Made by a program: the position numbers and the translations under genes. DNA of 34,564 bases from Chroococcidiopsidaceae cyanobacterium YX2bin18. GTDB lineage: Bacteria; Cyanobacteriota; Cyanobacteriia; Cyanobacteriales; Chroococcidiopsidaceae. The stretch lies in contig JAUJND010000043.1 of the NCBI GenBank assembly GCA_030446505.1, positions 1 through 34,564 on the forward strand, given 5' to 3'. The notes beneath the pieces are model-generated. The model did no database searches, was not told where the DNA came from, and worked only from the letters and a program-made list of their open reading frames with translations. Below, piece by piece: positions 29,632 to 34,564 of this stretch (positions are counted from its first letter, which is position 1; each line of letters begins with the position of its first letter).

Positions 29632-32048
29632 ATGCAAAATGACGCGGCAACGCTCCAATGCCCAAATGACTTCTGTAAGGCTTCTAATTGCCAGACAAAC
29701 AAGTTTTGCCAGTTATGCGACACGCCCCTAATCAAGCGCTATTTATGGGCTGCGAGGGAGGAAATTGAAGCTTACCAAGTCGGAACCCTGATAGCTGATC
29801 GTTATTTGCTAAAAAGCAATCGGATTTTGTTAGATACAAAACCCGGTTTGTTACCGGGAACGTCCTTCTCAGAAATTTCTGATCCGATTAAACCATATTT
29901 GAGATTAGTTTCTTACAGGCTACAGGTACCTCAAGTGTATGACTTAGTGCCGCTGGAAAAGGGAGGCGCAAGGAAATCTTGCTTTTAGAGCAAGCTCCAA
30001 TTTATCCAGATGCCGTGCTACTTAAAGGGCAGTTGATGCCAGAATTAACCAGTGCTTGGAAGAAGCAACTTCGATGCGACAGCTAAATTGGTTATGGCAA
30101 ATAGCGCAGTTGTGGCAGCCTTTAGAGCAGAGAATGTTGCATCTAGCTTACTCAATCTCCAGTTGTTAAGAGTGGAAGGATCGTTAATGCGATTGTTGCA
30201 ACTGCAATCGGATCAAGCGCCACCAACACTATCCCAATTAGGTCAGTTATGGTTGCAATTAGTCGCATCAACACGACCAAGCATTGCTGAATTTGTTGAA
30301 CAACTGTGCCATTCTCTGATCAAGGGGGAGATCCAAAGTGCAGAGAAACTAGTTGCTGTATTGGATCAAGCACTGGCTGAAGTAGGGCGCTCTGGGCAGG
30401 AGTTCGGATCTGGTGAACCTAGCTTACTTCATACCCTAATAATTGCTATTCACACTGACAAGGGACCTAGCCGTGAACGCAATGAAGATGCTTGCTACCC
30501 CCCAGTGGCACACAATAGAGGCATCTAGCCTTTTACCTGTAGCGATTGTCTGTGACGGGATTGGTGGACACGAGGGAGGTAATATTGTCCTCAAATTTAG
30601 CGATCGCCAGTATCCAGCAGCAAATTCAACAAATGCCATTGGGGGATATTCTAGACCCCACAACTATCAGCAGTGAATTAGAACGTGCTGCCCGTGTAGC
30701 TAACGATAAGATCAGCCAGCGCAACGATAATGAACAGCGGCATGGTCGTCAACGCATGGGAACAACACTAGTCATGACCCTGGCACGTACCCATGAAATG
30801 TATATTGCTCATGTAGGAGACAGCCGTGCTTATTGGATTACACGCACGGGTTGTCATCAGGTCACGCTAGACGATAATGTTGCTTCCCGTGAAGTGCGGC
30901 TGGGTTACGCCCTCTACCGAGATGCCTTGCAACAGGCATTTTCTGGCTCTCTGGTTCAGGCATTGGGTATGACATCAACATCTCTGCATCCTACAGTCCA
31001 ACGGTTTGTCATCGATGAAGACTGTGTTTTCCTATTATGTTCCGATGGTCTCAGCGACTATGAGCGTGTGGAACAGTGCTGGGAAGCAGAAATTTTACCG
31101 ATTCTTGACGGTAAGATTGATGTAGCTACCGCAAGTCAGCGATTGGTCGAGATTGGCAACACTCAGAATGGACACGATAATGTCACAGTTGGTCTGGTGT
31201 ACTGTCAAGTCAAATTCTTTGAGCGTTCAGCAAAGCTGAATCCATCCCTTTCATCGCTTTTAGCCCCGACAGCAAGTGACTTAGAGGACACCAAAAAAAC
31301 CTTGGAGCCTGCAAATGCTGATGTCAAGCTTAATAAGACACAGCTGCTTCCGTCTCAGAGGGCTGTACCGCGACGTCTCTTTGTGCCAGTGTTACTAGGA
31401 ATTGTTTTACTAGTAAGTGTAGGTGGTGGACTACTAACCTACTTATTAAAACAGGATAAGCGTCCTCGCCTAACTACCACAGGCTCTAGTCCTACTGAGG
31501 CGCAGTTGCCAGAAAGTTCAGTTACTCCAACTATAGAACCACAAAGTTTTAGCTCTACTCTGCTTCCCTCTTTGAAGGAAGGAGCGCTGATCCAAACCAA
31601 GAGTGAGATTGTGTTAAGGGGGATAGGATCACGACCGGAGCAGGCAATTACTTTTCCAAAAGGGCAGCCTGTAAGCTGGATTCAGGGAAGCCTCCCAGGT
31701 GGTAGTGTTTTGCGAGTCCTCAAGAAACAGCCAACTTCAGCACAAGACTATTGGTTAAGTTTCAGGGTCTGCTCAACACCAACCAAACAACGAGCAGGTG
31801 TTACAAACCCACAGTCAAATAAAAATGACACTACCCGAAAAACTGGCAACATCCAGTCTGCAACCACATCCAAATTAAATCTGCGTGCAACTAATTCGCG
31901 TCTGCTGCAACCGCAAGACCAAGGATGGATTCAAGAAGCCGAAATTAAAGGCTATTACCTTCCAGTTTCTTCACTGGAACCTGCTTCTCAGGTCAGCTGT
32001 CCTACTCTAACTGAGAGAAAAGTAGATAACAAAGAGTACGGAAAATGA
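29632..32048 (+). pseudogene. PP2C-family Ser/Thr phosphatase with zinc-ribbon head and membrane-anchored tail, frame-disrupted
   Basis: About 800 residues in several frames. The head has a zinc-ribbon pattern (CPNDFCKASNCQTNKFCQLC). A linker region (ADRYLLKSNRILLDTKPG, then EILLLEQAPIYPDAVLLKGQ) precedes the PP2C domain: TDKGPSRERNEDA, then AIVCDGIGGHEGGN, MGTTLVM, AHVGDSRAYWITR, LLCSDGLSDYERVE and NGHDNVTVGLVY. These supply the metal-binding aspartates of PPM phosphatases. A transmembrane helix (FVPVLLGIVLLVSVGGGLLT) follows at about 31380-31440, then a Ser/Thr/Pro-rich stretch and a C-terminal domain probably outside the membrane. Frame breaks are near 29968, 30055, 30145, 30505 and 30590. 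From 30600 to the end it is one frame. The family antagonises Ser/Thr kinases; the target is unknown. Confidence 0.82.
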
Positions 32049-32159
32049 TTCTCTCACCTTCTTTATCGTTCTTTATATTTCAGGAGCTTTATGTCCTGCA
32101 AAAGTTTTTGCATTAAAAATAAGTTTATATTATTTAACAGTTCTTAAAATGTGTAACAA

Positions 32160-32582
32160 ATAGCTGACATTGTTGATACTGCCGCTAGTGCTGGTTCTTT
32201 CAATACTCTAGTTGCGGCAGTCAAAGCTGCTGGATTGGTAGACACACTTAAGGGCGTAGGTCCGTTTACTGTCTTCGCACCAACTGATGAAGCTTTTGCA
32301 AAACTACCAGCAGGTACGGTAGACGCATTACTTAAGGACATTCCAAAACTAACGAAGATCCTGACATATCATGTCGTTTCAGGAAAGGTAATGGCTGCTG
32401 ATGTGGTTAAGCTGAAATCAGCTACTACAGTTGAAGGTTCAGATGTCAAAATTGATGCTTCCAATGGTGTCAAAGTGAATGACTCCAAGGTTGTAACACC
32501 AGATATTGCTGCTGATAACGGCGTTATTCACATCATTGATACTGTGCTGCTTCCTCTAGAAGCTCCTGCAATGAGCCGCTAA
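32160..32582 (+). CDS. Fasciclin-domain protein, canonical start missing
   Basis: About 140 residues, a single fasciclin (FAS1) domain: [20 protein letters not shown], then [57 protein letters not shown] and [14 protein letters not shown]. It contains the H1 ([11 protein letters not shown]), YH and H2 motifs. In related short cyanobacterial proteins the start is MADIVDTA. Here the codon before GCTGAC is ATA (32160-32162), preceded two codons earlier by an in-frame TAA. The first standard start in frame is the TTG at 32235, which would delete the conserved H1 lead-in. Either one base is wrong or translation starts unusually. There is no signal peptide in this version. A strong hairpin follows. 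Confidence 0.82.
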   Translation: MADIVDTAASAGSFNTLVAAVKAAGLVDTLKGVGPFTVFAPTDEAFAKLPAGTVDALLKDIPKLTKILTYHVVSGKVMAADVVKLKSATTVEGSDVKIDASNGVKVNDSKVVTPDIAADNGVIHIIDTVLLPLEAPAMSR

Positions 32583-32589
32583 TCTAAAA

Positions 32590-32627
32590 TTAAGGGGAGG
32601 CGATTAAAGATAATTGCTTCCCCTTAA
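32590..32627 (+). terminator. Hairpin terminator after the fasciclin gene
   Basis: TTAAGGGGAGGCGATTA (32590-32606) pairs with TAATTGCTTCCCCTTAA (32611-32627): 17 bp with two G-T pairs and a four-base AAGA loop. It begins eight bases after the fasciclin stop. AT-rich sequence follows, without a run of T. Confidence 0.7.
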
Positions 32628-32802
32628 ATATTGAGACATATCTTACAGAATGGTTACCGCTGTGTTAAGTCTCTTAAAGTGTTCTTCCAGATTACGCCTT
32701 ACTCTTGACATTGGAGAGGCAGAGGCTGGAAATGAGAATACTAAACTATGCGTTGTTTTGGTACTGATGCAAAATTTGAGCAAAAAAAATCAATAACTGA
32801 GG

Positions 32803-34164
32803 CTACCTTCCACCACGAGGTAAGGAAATTCCCTTTATTTTCTTAAAAAGTGAGACTGCATAAGAATCAGTCATGCCAGCAATATAATCTGTAATTTGTA
32901 ATGTTTTTTTATAAAAGCTTTCTGGCTTATCTTCTTCCTGAAAATTGGGGATAAGCTTTTTAATTAGATAACTTTTCGACAATTTCTGATTACTAATACT
33001 AGTAATAAATTCCTCTAACAAGCCGCCAAGCACTTCAAATCCTGCAACTTTCACTTCAATAACTTCACAGGCTTCATAAACATTCTTGCGTGTTAGATCG
33101 ATTATATCCTTCAACTTGTTTCCAGATGGAATCTCTGAAGTTAAAGGGATATCGAATTTTCCGTCAAGTAATTCAGTTTCATATTCAAGAAATACTTGTT
33201 TAACTTCTGCAATTAGTTTATGAATTGCTTTTGCACGTAAATACTTTATATTCTCTTTTTTATCACATCCTATATCATCCAGCTTTTCTCCTACTAAAAT
33301 ATCATTCAATAGCATTCTTGCATCTTCATAAGCAATATAACCCATCCAAAATCCATCTTCTAAATCTACAATATGGTAGCAAATATCATCTGCCGCCTCT
33401 ACAAGGAAAGTTAATGGATGTCTACACCACCAAGCAGAATTGTTTTCCCGGCGAATCAGTCCTACTTCACTAGCGATTTGGGAAAATAAGTTTTTCTCGT
33501 CCTGAAAAAAACCGTGCTTCTTAGTGCTTTTATTGTATTGAACGGAATTATATTGATTAAAAATACTATTGCTAATACCAGCTTCTCTAGGATACTTTGT
33601 AAAGGTAGCCAAAGTAGCACAAGTGAACTGAACACCACAGAGCTTAGGTCGCTTCTCTAACTTTGTTAATATTCTAAATCCTTGGGCATTGCCTTCAAAT
33701 GTTTTAAAATCTTCCTGTTCTTTAAATGACAAATATGACAACACTGAAGACGCTTTTGGTGATTTAAACCATTCTTGTATAGCATCTTCTCCAGCATGAC
33801 CAAAAGGTGGATTGCCTATATCATGCGCTAGACAAGCAGCGGCTACAATATCGCCAAAATCTCTTGCTTCAAAGTCTTTTAATTCTTGTTGATGCCTTTT
33901 AATTATTTCTTGTCCAACAAGAGTACCTAGTGTTCGTCCTACACAAGAAGCTTCAAGACTATGATTTAATCTGCTACGGATATAATCGTTGTCAACTAGT
34001 GAGAAAACTTGTGTCTTATCTTTAAGTCTTCTAAAAGAAGAAGAAAATATAATTTTATCAAAGTCTTTCTCAAAAGAAGTACGACCACTATCCAAAATAT
34101 TTTCTACATCTCCCAACAATCGACTACGAGATAGAAGTTTACTCCAGTTCATTGGTGAAGTCAT
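32803..34164 (-). CDS. dgt: dGTP triphosphohydrolase-like HD-domain protein
   Basis: 453 residues, intact. It matches the Dgt family, which splits dGTP to deoxyguanosine and triphosphate. Motifs: SSFRRLKDKTQVF, then RSRLNHSLEAS (H68), LAHDIGNPPFGHAGE (H114, D115) and EAADDICYHIVDLED, giving the H...HD...D metal ligands of the HD superfamily. TDYIAGMTDSYA near the C-terminus is also typical. The first two methionines (1 and 5) are both possible starts. The gene is visibly more AT-rich than its neighbours (many AAA, ATT, TTA codons), which may mean recent transfer. It is encoded alone, opposite to the flanking genes. Roles could be nucleotide-pool control or phage defence by dNTP depletion; the sequence does not decide. 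Confidence 0.88.
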   Translation of the reverse strand: MTSPMNWSKLLSRSRLLGDVENILDSGRTSFEKDFDKIIFSSSFRRLKDKTQVFSLVDNDYIRSRLNHSLEASCVGRTLGTLVGQEIIKRHQQELKDFEARDFGDIVAAACLAHDIGNPPFGHAGEDAIQEWFKSPKASSVLSYLSFKEQEDFKTFEGNAQGFRILTKLEKRPKLCGVQFTCATLATFTKYPREAGISNSIFNQYNSVQYNKSTKKHGFFQDEKNLFSQIASEVGLIRRENNSAWWCRHPLTFLVEAADDICYHIVDLEDGFWMGYIAYEDARMLLNDILVGEKLDDIGCDKKENIKYLRAKAIHKLIAEVKQVFLEYETELLDGKFDIPLTSEIPSGNKLKDIIDLTRKNVYEACEVIEVKVAGFEVLGGLLEEFITSISNQKLSKSYLIKKLIPNFQEEDKPESFYKKTLQITDYIAGMTDSYAVSLFKKIKGISLPRGGR

Positions 34165-34270
34165 AATTACTGATCAATTTAACTGCGGTGGTAATAATTA
34201 AACTAATTGGATTGTTAGTCATATTTATACTAAGCTACATTTAAAAAGAGGTATCACTTTATCTGAGGCA

Positions 34271-34495
34271 ATGCCTATGCCAACAGATTTAATAATTCTG
34301 ATTGCTGCTTTGATTGTGTCTTGGCTAGTGTTCACGGCGCTGATTAAGGTGGTGAAGACAACTGTTAGTACCGCGATCGCGCTCACCGCAATTGTTCTTG
34401 TACTACAGCTAGTATTTAGAATTAATCCGCACGACCTTTGGCAACAAATAACTCAGCTACCCCAAATTTTATGGCACATAGTTACAGGTAATTAA
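34271..34495 (+). CDS. Small membrane protein, 74 aa, unknown
   Basis: MPMPTDLIILIAALIVSWLV is followed by a second hydrophobic segment (STAIALTAIVLVLQLVF) and a short tail (NPHDLWQQITQLPQILWHIV). There are two transmembrane helices with a short basic loop (KVVKTT) between them. The start could be ATG 34271 or ATG 34277. The pattern is like small cyanobacterial inner- or thylakoid-membrane proteins of unknown role. It contains a HIP1 site (CGCGATCGCG near 34373). Its stop overlaps the end of the convergent minus-strand frame at the window edge. Confidence 0.65.
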   Translation: MPMPTDLIILIAALIVSWLVFTALIKVVKTTVSTAIALTAIVLVLQLVFRINPHDLWQQITQLPQILWHIVTGN

Positions 34496-34564
34496 ATCCA
34501 TTCCTCAGCTGCCTGAGCCTCTGCTTTAATCAAAGTTTCGCGTAACTTAGACCAGTTCAAGGTT
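34492..34564 (-). CDS. C-terminal end of a minus-strand gene (partial)
   Basis: The minus strand is open from the window edge to a stop at 34492-34494 and encodes TLNWSKLRETLIKAEAQAAE followed by EWI. The charged helical composition looks like a real C-terminus. Too short to identify. It overlaps the plus-strand 74-residue gene by four bases. Confidence 0.4.
   Translation of the reverse strand, partial: TLNWSKLRETLIKAEAQAAEEWI

Overview
The window comes from a cyanobacterium. The octamer GCGATCGC (HIP1) occurs about 20 times, where roughly one would be expected by chance. The genes are cyanobacterial in type: the beta-carboxysome shell protein CcmP, a ferredoxin-dependent glutamate synthase, RNase E with an arginine-rich tail, a LON-substrate-binding protein, a DUF1997 protein and ClpS. 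From memory, the set glsF / rpsL-rpsG-fusA-tuf-rpsJ resembles the Nostoc/Anabaena arrangement, but I cannot name the species.

Layout. 1-1.6 kb (+): ccmP and a pentapeptide-repeat gene 14 bp apart. 1.8-6.6 kb (-): intact glsF, sharing a perfect hairpin terminator with the convergent pentapeptide gene. 7.4-10.1 kb (+): broken genes for a phosphodiester glycosidase (DUF2233) and a phosphomannose-isomerase-like cupin. 10.6-16.5 kb (+): the translation cluster rpsL, rpsG, fusA, tuf, rpsJ, then a LON-domain gene. 16.6-18.4 kb: pheA (-) diverging from DUF1997 (+). 18.5-25.3 kb (-): rnhB, rne, a large B12/radical-SAM protein and a STAS protein. 25.7-29.1 kb: small protein, DapL-like aminotransferase, a small unknown gene (-), clpS and a CPBP protease. 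29.6-32.6 kb (+): PP2C phosphatase and fasciclin protein. 32.8-34.5 kb: a dGTPase-like gene (-), a small membrane protein (+) and the end of a minus-strand gene.

The dominant anomaly is the state of the reading frames. Between about 7.4 and 18.5 kb almost every gene, including single-copy essentials (S12, S7, EF-G, EF-Tu, S10), is interrupted by one-base insertions or deletions. The encoded protein nevertheless reads on with full conservation in the next frame, and some shifts are compensated within a few dozen bases. Sparser indels occur in rnhB, rne, clpS and the PP2C gene. The long genes glsF, the radical-SAM gene, the aminotransferase and dgt are uninterrupted. This looks like a poorly polished stretch of assembly rather than gene decay. 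I give such genes as one span each, typed as pseudogene only because the frame is broken as written.

Functionally the window is mostly conserved core: carbon concentration, nitrogen assimilation, translation, RNA turnover, aromatic amino acid and lysine synthesis, protein quality control. I found no CRISPR array, prophage, insertion sequence or RNA gene. The best leads for unexplained biology are the radical-SAM protein beside RNase E, the ccmP/pentapeptide pair, the AT-rich dGTPase homologue and a few small unknown proteins.
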